In this document: one piece after another, positions 1-6,341 of the stretch
Position numbering within the stretch: position 1 is the stretch's first letter
How the letters are laid out: each line of letters begins with the position of its first letter
From: Candidatus Sumerlaeota bacterium
Lineage (GTDB): Bacteria; Sumerlaeota; T1SED10-198M
NCBI GenBank assembly: GCA_003554345.1
Contig: PWGE01000035.1
Location: forward strand, 1 to 7,898
Direction of reading: 5' to 3'
DNA length: 7,898 nucleotides
Notes under the pieces: model-generated
What the model was told of the DNA's origin: nothing
Databases searched by the model: none
The model's input: the letters and a program-made list of their open reading frames with translations, nothing else
Translations under genes and position numbers: made by a program

Positions 1-1416
1 GATCTTACCGATAACGTGCAGGTTCTGACCTCCATGGAGGAGTTTCGCTTTCTGAAGTCAAAGAACTATGGAGATATGGTTGTTCTGCAGCGATTATGGA
101 AAGAGCTGGGATTTGATAAGATCTTTTCAGAATTTCGTCAGGAACATGCCATAGAATTCAATGTGCTGGCAGCTCTGAAAGGCATGGTCTTCAACCGCGC
201 CATTGATGCCAGTAGCAAGCTTTCCACCTATGAATGGCTGAAAAAAGAGGTGCACTTTCCGGAAGCAGAGAAGCTACAGGTACATCATCTGTACCGGGCC
301 ATGGATTTTTTGATAAACCACAAGCAGAGGCTGGAGAACAGGATTCATAATAGACTGGTCAATCTTTTGAATCTTGACAGCAGCGTGGTGTTTTATGATT
401 GTTCCCTGGTGGATAGATATGCGGAGAACTGCCGGTTGAGCAAACACAGTCGTAAGAAGCGCAAACAGTATCTGGTGGGCCTGGTGTTAAGTCGAGATGG
501 TCTGCCTCTGGGACATGAAGTGTATCCTGGTAATACCGCTGACATTGCCACGGTTCGCCGTACCATAGAGAAGTTGAAAGAACGCTTTTCTATTGGACGA
601 TGCCTCTTTGTATGTGACCGGGGAATGGTCAGTCAGAAAAAGCTACGGCAGCTTCAGGAGCTGGGATATGAGTACATTGTGGGAGTTCGCCTGAACCAGT
701 GGAAGGAAATAAAAGAGTCAGTAACCACAGCAAGAGGACGGTATAAAACGATACGTTCTAACTTGCGCGTTAAGGAAACGTATGTTGATGGCCGGCGTTA
801 TATTATCTGTCATAATCCGTTTCGCGCCATGAAAGATAAAAATGTGCGAGATGAGGTGATAGAAGATCTGCAGCAGAGAATTCAGAAAATAGGTTCGAAG
901 ACGAAAGAAGCAGCAGAATTGTACGCCCATCCGTACAAAGGACGATTTTTGAGAAAACTGCAGGACGGTAGACTGAAGATAGACCAGAGCCGGATACAGG
1001 AAGATGAAAAATACGATGGCAAGTATATTCTGCATACCAGTGAGCGCACACTTTCCAGTGAGGAGATAGCGACGACCTACAAGCGCCTGAGCGAAATAGA
1101 GCGCTCCTTTCGCAGTTTAAAAAGTTTACATGAGATGGAACCGACGTATCATTACGCAGAGCGGCGAGTGAGATCTCACGTAACCATCTGTGTACTGGCA
1201 CATCTTCTGGAGCGAGTACTGGAAAAGAAACTGGAAAAAGAAGGGTTAAAGCTGACAGCAAGCAAAGCGCTGAAGGAGCTGGGATACATGCAGATAGGCC
1301 ATATGCAACTGAAGAATCGGAATGTGCTTGTTCGCAGCGAAACAACACCTCAGATAACATCAATCTTTAAAGCCCTGCATTATAGCTTTCCTTCCCGAGT
1401 GCAATTTCAACAATAA
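1..1416 (+). CDS. IS4-superfamily (IS1634-type) transposase, 5' end outside the window
   Basis: DDE transposase that would cut and paste its own insertion sequence. The frame is open to base 1 (it reads DLTDN before the GTG at 16), so the real start lies to the left and the visible 466 residues from that GTG are a partial protein; IS1634-type enzymes usually run to about 550-600 aa. Numbering from the GTG, the candidate catalytic residues are D128 in VFYDCSLV, D201 in LFVCDRGM and E362 in SEIERSFRSLK. The last carries the IS4-type signature Y355, R357, E362, K369, with E and K separated by six residues. GHEVYPGNTAD at 166-176 is also typical of the group. The visible frame has no stop or shift, so the element may be recently active. 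It ends in TAA at 1414-1416, and the next gene starts 170 bases on. The family assignment is firm; the exact subgroup is inferred from motif layout. Confidence 0.93.
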   Translation, partial: DLTDNVQVLTSMEEFRFLKSKNYGDMVVLQRLWKELGFDKIFSEFRQEHAIEFNVLAALKGMVFNRAIDASSKLSTYEWLKKEVHFPEAEKLQVHHLYRAMDFLINHKQRLENRIHNRLVNLLNLDSSVVFYDCSLVDRYAENCRLSKHSRKKRKQYLVGLVLSRDGLPLGHEVYPGNTADIATVRRTIEKLKERFSIGRCLFVCDRGMVSQKKLRQLQELGYEYIVGVRLNQWKEIKESVTTARGRYKTIRSNLRVKETYVDGRRYIICHNPFRAMKDKNVRDEVIEDLQQRIQKIGSKTKEAAELYAHPYKGRFLRKLQDGRLKIDQSRIQEDEKYDGKYILHTSERTLSSEEIATTYKRLSEIERSFRSLKSLHEMEPTYHYAERRVRSHVTICVLAHLLERVLEKKLEKEGLKLTASKALKELGYMQIGHMQLKNRNVLVRSETTPQITSIFKALHYSFPSRVQFQQ

Positions 1417-1500
1417 GCGTGTAGTGACAAAACACCTGCCGTAAACGGGAGAAGTGTTTTCCGACCAATAATATTTTGAATTGCAGGTGTCAAACTTAAG
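1417..1500 (+). mobile_element. Right flank of the IS1634-type element with inverted repeat arms
   Basis: After the transposase stop, ACACCTGC (1432-1439) is matched by its reverse complement GCAGGTGT (1483-1490), followed by CAAACTTAAG to 1500. IS1634-type elements end in inverted repeats of roughly 15-30 bases, so one arm is a candidate for the right terminal repeat. The left terminus is outside the window, so the exact end and any target duplication cannot be fixed. The paired arms could also form a hairpin that ends transposase transcription, although no U-run follows directly. Confidence 0.4.
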
Positions 1501-1522
1501 TTTTTGATAATTCATCGTGCAT

Positions 1523-1551
1523 TTGAAGAAAAACTGAGCAGATCATATAAG
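1523..1551 (+). promoter_or_regulatory. Candidate sigma70-type promoter of the AEP-helicase gene
   Basis: TTGAAG (1523-1528), a 17-base spacer, then TATAAG (1546-1551). This matches 4 of 6 bases at -35 and 5 of 6 at -10, and would start transcription near 1558, about 28 bases before the ATG at 1586. It lies just outside the probable IS end, so the helicase gene seems to have its own promoter. Confidence 0.45.
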
Positions 1552-1585
1552 GGAATCGACTCTTTTTTCAGGGCGGATTTGTTTG

Positions 1586-3931
1586 ATGAGTGATAAGAAT
1601 AAATCACAACTGAATATTGAACTTCAGCAATTGCGTAGGGAGAATTCTCGCCTTAAAGAATTGCTGAATACACACGGTATTGCCTGGAAAGAAGAATCGA
1701 ACGCTTATGAGTATCAACCATTAAACTCAAAACAAGGTATTAAAGAAAAAATATCAATATTTCGGGCGTTGTTTCGGGGACGTTCTGATGTTTATCCCTT
1801 GCGCTGGCAATCTTCAAAGGGAAAGTCCGGCTATTCTCCGGCTTGTGAAAATGAATGGAAGGATGGCATTTGTAACAAGCCCTCAATTAAATGTAAAGAA
1901 TGTCCCCATCGTAACTTAAAACCTGTTACTGATCAGGTCATCTATGATCATCTTGCAGGAAACCATACAATAGGCATATATCCTCTTCTCAAAGATGATA
2001 GTTGTTATTTTCTGGCAATAGATTTTGATGAAGCTGAATGGCAAAAAGATTCTAATGCATTTATAAAAAGTTGCCGGAAGCTACAGATTCCTGCCTCACT
2101 GGAAATCTCCCGCTCCGGGAACGGGGCCCATGTTTGGATTTTCTTTTCTGAGGCAGTACCTGCTCGTAATGCCCGTCATTTAGGGGCTGCGCTCATTAGC
2201 TACACATGTAATCGCACCCGACAGTTATCGCTATCCAGCTATGACCGGCTATTCCCTAACCAGGATACTCTTCCAAAGGGCGGTTTCGGAAATCTCATTG
2301 CTTTGCCTTTACAAAAACAGCCTCGCAAAAAAGGGTGCAGCGTTTTTGTTAATGATGATTTTCAACCTTATAATGATCAGTGGGCTTATCTGCGCTCAAT
2401 CCAAAAATTAAATAAAAGTGAATTGACAGACTCTATTCAAAGAGCCTGTGGAGGTCATCACCCCATTGATGTGTCTTATATTAGTGAAAATGAACTCAAA
2501 CCCTGGAGACGTCCTGTTTCAACGAAAAGCCCAATAGATGGTCCATTACCATCTTCATTATCTCTGGTGCTGGTAAATCAGATTTATATACCTAAAAAGG
2601 ACTTACCTCATTCCCTGAGAAATCGTCTTATTCGACTGGCTGCTTTTCAGAATCCCGAGTTCTATAAAGCCCAGGCTATGCACCTGTCTGTATGGAATAA
2701 GCCACGTATTATAGGTTGTGCAGAAAACTACCCCCTACACATTGGGCTGCCCCGTGGTTGTCTTAACTCTATTTTAGAATTATTAGACGATAATAATATT
2801 CAGCCTGTCATCCATGATGAACGCGTAAAGGGTCACAAAATAAAAGTAAAACTCAGGGGGGCGCTTCGTAAGGATCAAAAAACAGCAGTAAACGCATTAC
2901 ATCAACATGAATGCGGCGTATTATCTGCTCCTACTGCATTCGGAAAAACAGTTACTGCAGCTGCTCTGATAGCACGACGCAAGGTAAGTACGCTTATTCT
3001 TGTACATCGTGTTGAACTTTTGAAACAATGGCAGGAGCAGTTAATGAGCTTCCTTGACATCCCAGAAGACAATTTGGGTGTAATTGGAGGTGGTAAGAAA
3101 AAGCCCTCCGGTATAATTGATATTGCTATAATGCAATCGCTTTTACGGCGTAAAAATCTTTTAGAATTTCTGGACAATTATGGTCAGATCATTGTCGATG
3201 AATGTCATCATATCTCAGCTTTCTCCTTTGAGTCAATTATAAAGAAGGCAAAAGCCCGCTATGTATTCGGACTCACGGCTACTCCGTTTCGACGTGATGG
3301 ACATCACCCTATTATATTTATGCAATGCGGGCCAGTTAGATATATTGCCTCAAGACCTGAGAAAGCACCAGATCATCTCAAAGTTTGGGTTCGCTCTTTG
3401 CCAGTTCCTGATATTCCAGATGAATCTCCTATTCAGGAAATCTTTCTTATTCTTGCTAATGATAAAGATCGCAACAATCAAATTATAGTGGATGTTTTGG
3501 ACGCTTATAAAGAAGGAAGAAAGATTTTAGTTTTGACTGAACGAACAGATCACATAAAGTTGCTGCATAAAGCCCTTGAGAATAAGATAAAACACTGCTT
3601 TGTATTACATGGGCGCGTATCAAAAAAACAAAGAACAAGGATTCTTTCTACGCTGGAAGGTCTTGATGATAAAGCACCACGAGTTCTTATGGCTACAGGA
3701 CGTCTAATCGGTGAAGGGTTTGATCATCCACCATTGGATACTCTGATACTCACTATGCCGATTTCGTGGAAAGGCACTTTACAGCAGTATGCAGGAAGAT
3801 TGCATCGGGATCATGCCGATAAAACAGATGTTCGCATTTACGATTACGTTGAAAAAGATCAACCACAGCTCAGGCGTATGTGGAAAAAGCGTCAGCGTGG
3901 TTATCGGACAATGGGCTATAAAATCGAATAG
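1586..3931 (+). CDS. AEP primase-SF2 helicase fusion of TOTE conflict-system type
   Basis: Predicted NTP-dependent nucleic-acid enzyme of 781 aa. In order: a coiled coil (about 5-30, RRENSRLKELL); a likely zinc cluster (C87, C96, C103, C106); an AEP-like domain with D146 and D148 in AIDFDE, H182 in GNGAHVWIFF, FPNQD (223-227) and a GFGNLIALPL stretch from 233; a linker (about 300-425); then an SF2 helicase. Helicase motifs are Walker A APTAFGKT (448-455), DECH (538-541), TATP (564-567), GEGFDHP from 709 and QQYAGRLHR (733-741). The protein ends soon after motif VI, so no nuclease domain is visible. I chose ATG 1586 over the adjacent TTG at 1583; AGGGCGG at 1570-1576 is a weak ribosome site. 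AEP-helicases of this layout belong to what has been called TOTE conflict systems, predicted to act on invading nucleic acid. No partner gene is recognisable here, though one may lie left of the IS. Domain calls are strong; the defence role is inferred from family. Confidence 0.9.
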   Translation: MSDKNKSQLNIELQQLRRENSRLKELLNTHGIAWKEESNAYEYQPLNSKQGIKEKISIFRALFRGRSDVYPLRWQSSKGKSGYSPACENEWKDGICNKPSIKCKECPHRNLKPVTDQVIYDHLAGNHTIGIYPLLKDDSCYFLAIDFDEAEWQKDSNAFIKSCRKLQIPASLEISRSGNGAHVWIFFSEAVPARNARHLGAALISYTCNRTRQLSLSSYDRLFPNQDTLPKGGFGNLIALPLQKQPRKKGCSVFVNDDFQPYNDQWAYLRSIQKLNKSELTDSIQRACGGHHPIDVSYISENELKPWRRPVSTKSPIDGPLPSSLSLVLVNQIYIPKKDLPHSLRNRLIRLAAFQNPEFYKAQAMHLSVWNKPRIIGCAENYPLHIGLPRGCLNSILELLDDNNIQPVIHDERVKGHKIKVKLRGALRKDQKTAVNALHQHECGVLSAPTAFGKTVTAAALIARRKVSTLILVHRVELLKQWQEQLMSFLDIPEDNLGVIGGGKKKPSGIIDIAIMQSLLRRKNLLEFLDNYGQIIVDECHHISAFSFESIIKKAKARYVFGLTATPFRRDGHHPIIFMQCGPVRYIASRPEKAPDHLKVWVRSLPVPDIPDESPIQEIFLILANDKDRNNQIIVDVLDAYKEGRKILVLTERTDHIKLLHKALENKIKHCFVLHGRVSKKQRTRILSTLEGLDDKAPRVLMATGRLIGEGFDHPPLDTLILTMPISWKGTLQQYAGRLHRDHADKTDVRIYDYVEKDQPQLRRMWKKRQRGYRTMGYKIE

Positions 3932-3981
3932 CTTTCACATTAAAAAAGAAATAATCATAATTTTCCCTGTCTTTTCTTACC

Positions 3982-4030
3982 TTGACAAGGTTGCATGATA
4001 TCGTATTATGTTTTATGGTGATTTCATGCA
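3982..4030 (+). promoter_or_regulatory. Strong promoter of the HEPN/MNT pair with overlapping inverted repeats
   Basis: TTGACA (3982-3987, perfect -35), a 16-base spacer and TATTAT (4004-4009, 5 of 6 at -10) predict a start near 4016. The ATG at 4008 therefore falls inside the -10 box and cannot be the start codon; the ATG at 4026 is. Two inverted repeats overlap the region: CATgATA (3994-4000) with TATtATG (4004-4010), and TGCATGA (3992-3998) with TCATGCA (4024-4030). These are candidate operator half-sites, as expected of an autoregulated toxin-antitoxin unit. GGTGA at 4017-4021 is a short ribosome site four bases from the ATG. Confidence 0.6.
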
Positions 4031-4407
4031 TAACGTAAACCACTGGTTAGAACAAGCTCGGTATGATCTTGATACAGCGCATGCAATGCTTAATTCTAAA
4101 CGCTACCTTTATGTGGTATTTTGTTGCCAGCAGGCAATAGAAAAGTCAATAAAGGCGATAATTCTGAGTAAGACTCAGAAATTTCCACCCAGACTGCATA
4201 ATCTTTTACGTTTAGCAGAAATTGCAGAGATAGAAATTGAAGAAGATACCCGGGCATTTCTTGGAGAACTCTCTGCTTAATTATATTCAAAAGCGATATC
4301 CTGATGAGATCGAGCAGATTAATAAAGCAATTTGTTTAGCAACTGCCCGAGAAATTTTTCAAAAAACCAGGGAGACTGTAGAGTGGCTGTCCTCAATACT
4401 GAAATAA
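4026..4407 (+). pseudogene. HEPN-domain protein gene, frameshifted near 4279
   Basis: HEPN domains are all-helical partners of MNT nucleotidyltransferases; in the best-known pair (HepT/MntA) HEPN is the RNase toxin. Residues 1-84 show the family core: HWLEQARYDLDTAHAML, RYLYVVFCCQQAIEKSIKA, then the HNLLRLAE helix. Reading then hits TAA at 4278-4280. The rest of the domain continues in the +1 frame with no stop up to TAA 4405-4407, including RYPDEIEQI and TRETVEWLSSILK. Removing one A at 4279/4280 joins the parts as ELSAYYIQKRYP, the usual family sequence, and gives a normal 126-aa protein. The break is therefore a one-base insertion or a sequencing error. As read, an 84-aa truncated product would be made. 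I do not see a clear R-x4-6-H RNase motif; the nearest is RLH at 56-58, so this subtype may differ from HepT. Its 3' end overlaps the MNT gene by 25 bases. Confidence 0.85.
4369..4374 (+). promoter_or_regulatory. Shine-Dalgarno site that sets the MNT start
   Basis: AGGGAG lies eight bases before GTG 4383 and inside the end of the HEPN reading frame. It supports GTG 4383 over the upstream in-frame TTG at 4332 and suggests translational coupling of the pair. Confidence 0.7.
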
Positions 4408-4739
4408 AAAGACGTGTCCTTACTGCAGCATGGTTTATGAATACAATTCTTCCTGTTCGGGCGGTATATGTCTTTGGCTCACATGTTGAGGGAACAGCAG
4501 ACCGATACAGCGATATTGACATTGCCTTCTTTCTGGAGGGTGTTGAAAATTGGGATATAAACCGGCGGGCACAGGTAATATTCAAGATTCAGGAAAAGGC
4601 CGGGCTTGACCTTGAACCCCATTTCTTTCCTGCGCATTCCCATCAATACCCTGAGAAAGGAAGTTTTGCTGAACATATTATTAATCACGGCATTCAAATT
4701 GATCAAGACAAAATATCCGCTGGTTCTTTCCACCGCTGA
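4383..4739 (+). CDS. MNT-type minimal nucleotidyltransferase (antitoxin-like)
   Basis: Small polymerase-beta-fold nucleotidyltransferase of 118 aa, the usual size of MntA-like antitoxins, which neutralise HEPN toxins by transferring AMP to them. The signature GSX10DXD is complete: G32-S33, then D44 and D46 in YSDIDIAFF. The LDLEPHFFP stretch (75-83) supplies a candidate third carboxylate (D76 or E78). The GTG start gives MAVLNTEIKRRVL, has an AGGGAG site upstream and overlaps the end of the restored HEPN frame by 25 bases, so the two were one operon with HEPN first. The gene shows no damage, unlike its partner. The last residues (about 110-118) look unconserved. Activity toward this particular HEPN partner is inferred from the family. 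Confidence 0.9.
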   Translation: MAVLNTEIKRRVLTAAWFMNTILPVRAVYVFGSHVEGTADRYSDIDIAFFLEGVENWDINRRAQVIFKIQEKAGLDLEPHFFPAHSHQYPEKGSFAEHIINHGIQIDQDKISAGSFHR

Positions 4740-4818
4740 AAACCCGTTGATTATCAGGTGTCTATTCTGGAGATCTGCAGAACATCGGCATCTAAAGTTT
4801 GAAGAGTAAAGTTTAAAG

Positions 4819-4854
4819 AGTGAAATTTTCATATTATCTTGAATGATTTTCACT
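4819..4854 (+). terminator. Weak hairpin after the HEPN/MNT pair
   Basis: AGTGAAA (4819-4825) pairs with TTTCACT (4848-4854) around a 22-base AT-rich loop, 80 bases after the MNT stop. No strong U-run follows, so this may be a poor terminator or chance pairing in AT-rich DNA. The preceding 4740-4818 holds no gene. Confidence 0.25.
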
Positions 4855-4903
4855 TTAAGTTATTATTTTAACTGAATGTTACCAAAAATTATAAAATCAA
4901 CAA

Positions 4904-4909
4904 TATAAT
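4904..4909 (+). promoter_or_regulatory. Candidate -10 box before the 107-aa gene
   Basis: Perfect TATAAT. The best -35 is TTACCA (4879-4884), 4 of 6 bases with a long 19-base spacer. Transcription would begin near 4916, about 50 bases before ATG 4965. Confidence 0.35.
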
Positions 4910-4964
4910 GGAACCCAGAAAAGACGATGGCTGGTAAAATATCACCTATTCAAGGAGTTTAATA

Positions 4965-5288
4965 ATGCACAGAACAATTAAAGAAAGTGATTGGAAATAT
5001 CTGAGAAAAAGACAAGATGACATGCTGAATACCCTTTGCTTAATAATTAACCAAAAAGCTAAGGCAATCGTTGAGTCCACTGGAAAATCCGAACATAAAA
5101 AATATCTGTGGCTGTATAATCATATTAGAAAGTCCGATAAAATTATTGCCGATTGTTTTAATGACTGGAGTCGTTCAGATATGTTGCTAAGAATCCCCCT
5201 GCTTCGCTATCACGGGCTTATTACAGACGAAGACCTGAATAATATGTCTCAGGATATTACTGACGTCATAGAACTTTTCAATAAATAA
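4965..5288 (+). CDS. Conserved-looking 107-aa protein of unknown function
   Basis: I cannot name a function. The start is secure: AAGGAG (4952-4957) lies seven bases before ATG 4965. The product has no signal peptide, no membrane segment and no known catalytic motif. It appears almost wholly helical and polar, with short charged or aromatic stretches such as ESDWKYLRKRQDDML (7-21), KYLWLYNHIRKSDKIIADCFNDW (about 46-68) and LLRYHGLITDEDL (78-90). These look constrained rather than random, and the helix-turn-helix-like spacing suggests a small helical bundle or interaction domain. It sits between the HEPN/MNT pair and a TIR-like gene, 132 bases before the latter and on the same strand. It could be a regulator or partner of the TIR-like protein, but only position suggests this. 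Confidence 0.75.
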   Translation: MHRTIKESDWKYLRKRQDDMLNTLCLIINQKAKAIVESTGKSEHKKYLWLYNHIRKSDKIIADCFNDWSRSDMLLRIPLLRYHGLITDEDLNNMSQDITDVIELFNK

Positions 5289-5317
5289 AGGGAAGCTACT
5301 CATATAATAATGCCCTC

Positions 5318-5333
5318 TATAGTTTTTACTATA
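5318..5333 (+). other. AT-rich perfect hairpin between the 107-aa and TIR-like genes
   Basis: TATAGT (5318-5323), loop TTTT, ACTATA (5328-5333), followed by AAAATATTT. It is symmetrical but lacks GC pairs. It may be a weak terminator for the 107-aa gene or an operator for the next gene. Confidence 0.35.
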
Positions 5334-5378
5334 AAAATATTTGCGTTGAAAAGCAATATCATTTCGTACAGAATAAAG

Positions 5379-5384
5379 TATAAT
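5379..5384 (+). promoter_or_regulatory. Candidate -10 box of the TIR-like gene
   Basis: Perfect TATAAT 37 bases before ATG 5421. No good -35 is found at 16-18 bases; TTGAAA at 5346-5351 is too far away (27 bases). The site is weak evidence that the TIR-like gene is transcribed separately. Confidence 0.3.
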
Positions 5385-5420
5385 TTCAAAATAGAATTTT
5401 AATTCAGGGGACTGAAATTA

Positions 5421-5984
5421 ATGGTGGGGGATGTGAATAATATAATGCAATCTATTTTTTTATGGCATAAGGCTTCAAAACAAAAGGACAACGAAAATAT
5501 TAGAGATTTAGTCGAAAGGACCGTAGCAGGTAAAATCCACGAAACAGAAAAATTCCGTGGACCAGAAATCATCTTTGTATCGTTTGCGTTAGAAGATAAG
5601 CATCAGTTTGATCTACTCAAAAATCAGTCTCTAAAGACGAAGAAAGCATTTCATTATATCAGTATACCTGTGGAAAATGTAGATACCCCTGAGTGGAAAG
5701 AAAGAGCCCGCACTCAGATACAGCGCTCAGATGCAGTTCTTGTGTTAGTCAGCAGGAATTCTTTGAGATCCGACAAACAGAAAAAAGAAATAACCCTTGC
5801 GAAAGAAGAAAACAAGCGGATGTTAGGTATTTGGGCATATACCCGAGACGGGACTAAACTTAAAGGGGTAAGGACCGTTCTCTGGACCCCTGATGCGATA
5901 AGAAAATTCATTGACAGGCCAATAGCTGAAACATTAAAAAATGTGTTCAGAGTCCTGTTGGAATTGATCTTATACCCTTTTTGA
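5421..5984 (+). CDS. TIR-like domain protein (MTH538/ThsB-type)
   Basis: Soluble 187-aa protein. After a variable N-terminus (1-47), EIIFVSFALEDKHQFDLL (49-66) forms the first strand and loop of a TIR-like fold. EWKERARTQIQRSDAVLVLVS (91-111) gives the conserved W..A...I..SD pattern and a hydrophobic strand. KKEITLAKEENKRMLGIWAY (121-140) is the usual E..A.....+..I.GI segment, with E123 the candidate equivalent of the TIR catalytic glutamate. The tail GVRTVLWTPDAIRKFID (149-165) is common in this group. In Thoeris, ThsB proteins with this fold sense phage and make a nucleotide signal that activates ThsA; other TIR proteins degrade NAD. No ThsA-like gene is in the window, so the protein may act alone or with the upstream 107-aa gene. 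ATG 5421 has AGGGG (5406-5410) ten bases before it; ATG 5445 is an alternative start. Confidence 0.82.
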   Translation: MVGDVNNIMQSIFLWHKASKQKDNENIRDLVERTVAGKIHETEKFRGPEIIFVSFALEDKHQFDLLKNQSLKTKKAFHYISIPVENVDTPEWKERARTQIQRSDAVLVLVSRNSLRSDKQKKEITLAKEENKRMLGIWAYTRDGTKLKGVRTVLWTPDAIRKFIDRPIAETLKNVFRVLLELILYPF

Positions 5985-6039
5985 TTTCTTTTGGCAAAGT
6001 CAATCCTGGAAAACAGATTATTCAACAGAATGTTACAGG

Positions 6040-6176
6040 GTGCGCCAGGAGAAGCTTTTAGATTCTTGCCGGTTAAAGTCCGGCATAGGTAAGGTTTAAC
6101 CACCCTCTTATCAGTCAAGGCGAAAGCCTTTTCTATGAGAGCATGGTTGAAGAGCCCGTTGCCGGGACAGCACTCT
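6040..6176 (+). mobile_element. Probable 5' fragment of a group II intron (domain I start)
   Basis: The stretch opens with GTGCG, the 5' consensus of group II introns, then folds as expected of the start of domain I. Hairpin TGCCGG (6067-6072)/CCGGCA (6080-6085). A long arm is built from AACCA (6098-6102)/TGGTT (6144-6148), then CTCTTAT (6105-6111)/ATGAGAG (6135-6141), capped by AAGGC-GAAA-GCCTT (6117-6130) with a GNRA tetraloop. Next comes CCCG (6155-6158)/CGGG (6163-6166). The overall series resembles bacterial group II introns I have seen. No reverse transcriptase gene, domain V or 3' end follows, so this is a truncated remnant. The right limit is where recognisable structure stops. Confidence 0.65.
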
Positions 6177-6196
6177 CGAATATTTCTGATTTTTAA

Positions 6197-6219
6197 GGTG
6201 GTCGCAATTTGCGACCACC
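6197..6219. repeat. Perfect 10-bp palindrome
   Basis: GGTGGTCGCA (6197-6206), loop ATT, TGCGACCACC (6210-6219). On the + strand it is followed by CCTCTGAAAATA (6221-6232), the reverse complement of a 12-mer that precedes another palindrome at 7666-7677. It lacks a U-run, so it is more like a dispersed REP or MITE-type palindrome than a terminator. Confidence 0.7.
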
Positions 6220-6280
6220 GCCTCTGAAAATACAAATACCCTGAGGAGTCAGAAGTCAGAATGGGAAAGAACAAAGAATA

Positions 6281-6341
6281 AGAATGTATCACGCGAAGCT
6301 CGCAAATCCCGCAAATCCGCCAGAGTGAACTTCAGGAAGAC
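6281..6341 (+). repeat. Degenerate dispersed repeat, copy 1
   Basis: It shares AGAATG.ATCACGCG, TCGCAAATCC and CCGCCAGAGTGAACTT, then CAGGAAG, with 7482-7532 in the same order and orientation. This copy has an internal duplication of CGCAAATCC (6301-6309 and around 6310-6318). It encodes nothing visible. Confidence 0.7.

Noticed and set aside
718-1363. Minus-strand open frames (718-1035 and 803-1363) inside the transposase
   Set aside because: They are antisense to a strongly supported DDE transposase, have no ribosome site and give products without recognisable motifs.
4008-4025. HEPN start at ATG 4008
   Set aside because: This ATG lies within the -10 box of the strong promoter, so the transcript would start downstream of it.
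4332-4382. Longer N-terminus for the MNT gene from TTG 4332
   Set aside because: These codons overlap the conserved end of the HEPN frame, and GTG 4383 has a well-placed AGGGAG and gives the family's usual N-terminus.
6040-6219. tRNA or riboswitch as the explanation of the structured stretch
   Set aside because: There is no cloverleaf, T-loop or CCA-like end, and no downstream gene at a distance suited to riboswitch control; the GTGCG edge and GNRA-capped arm fit a group II intron better.
5714-6292. 192-codon minus-strand frame
   Set aside because: It runs antisense through the TIR-like gene and the structured intron fragment; its composition fits antisense translation of structured RNA.
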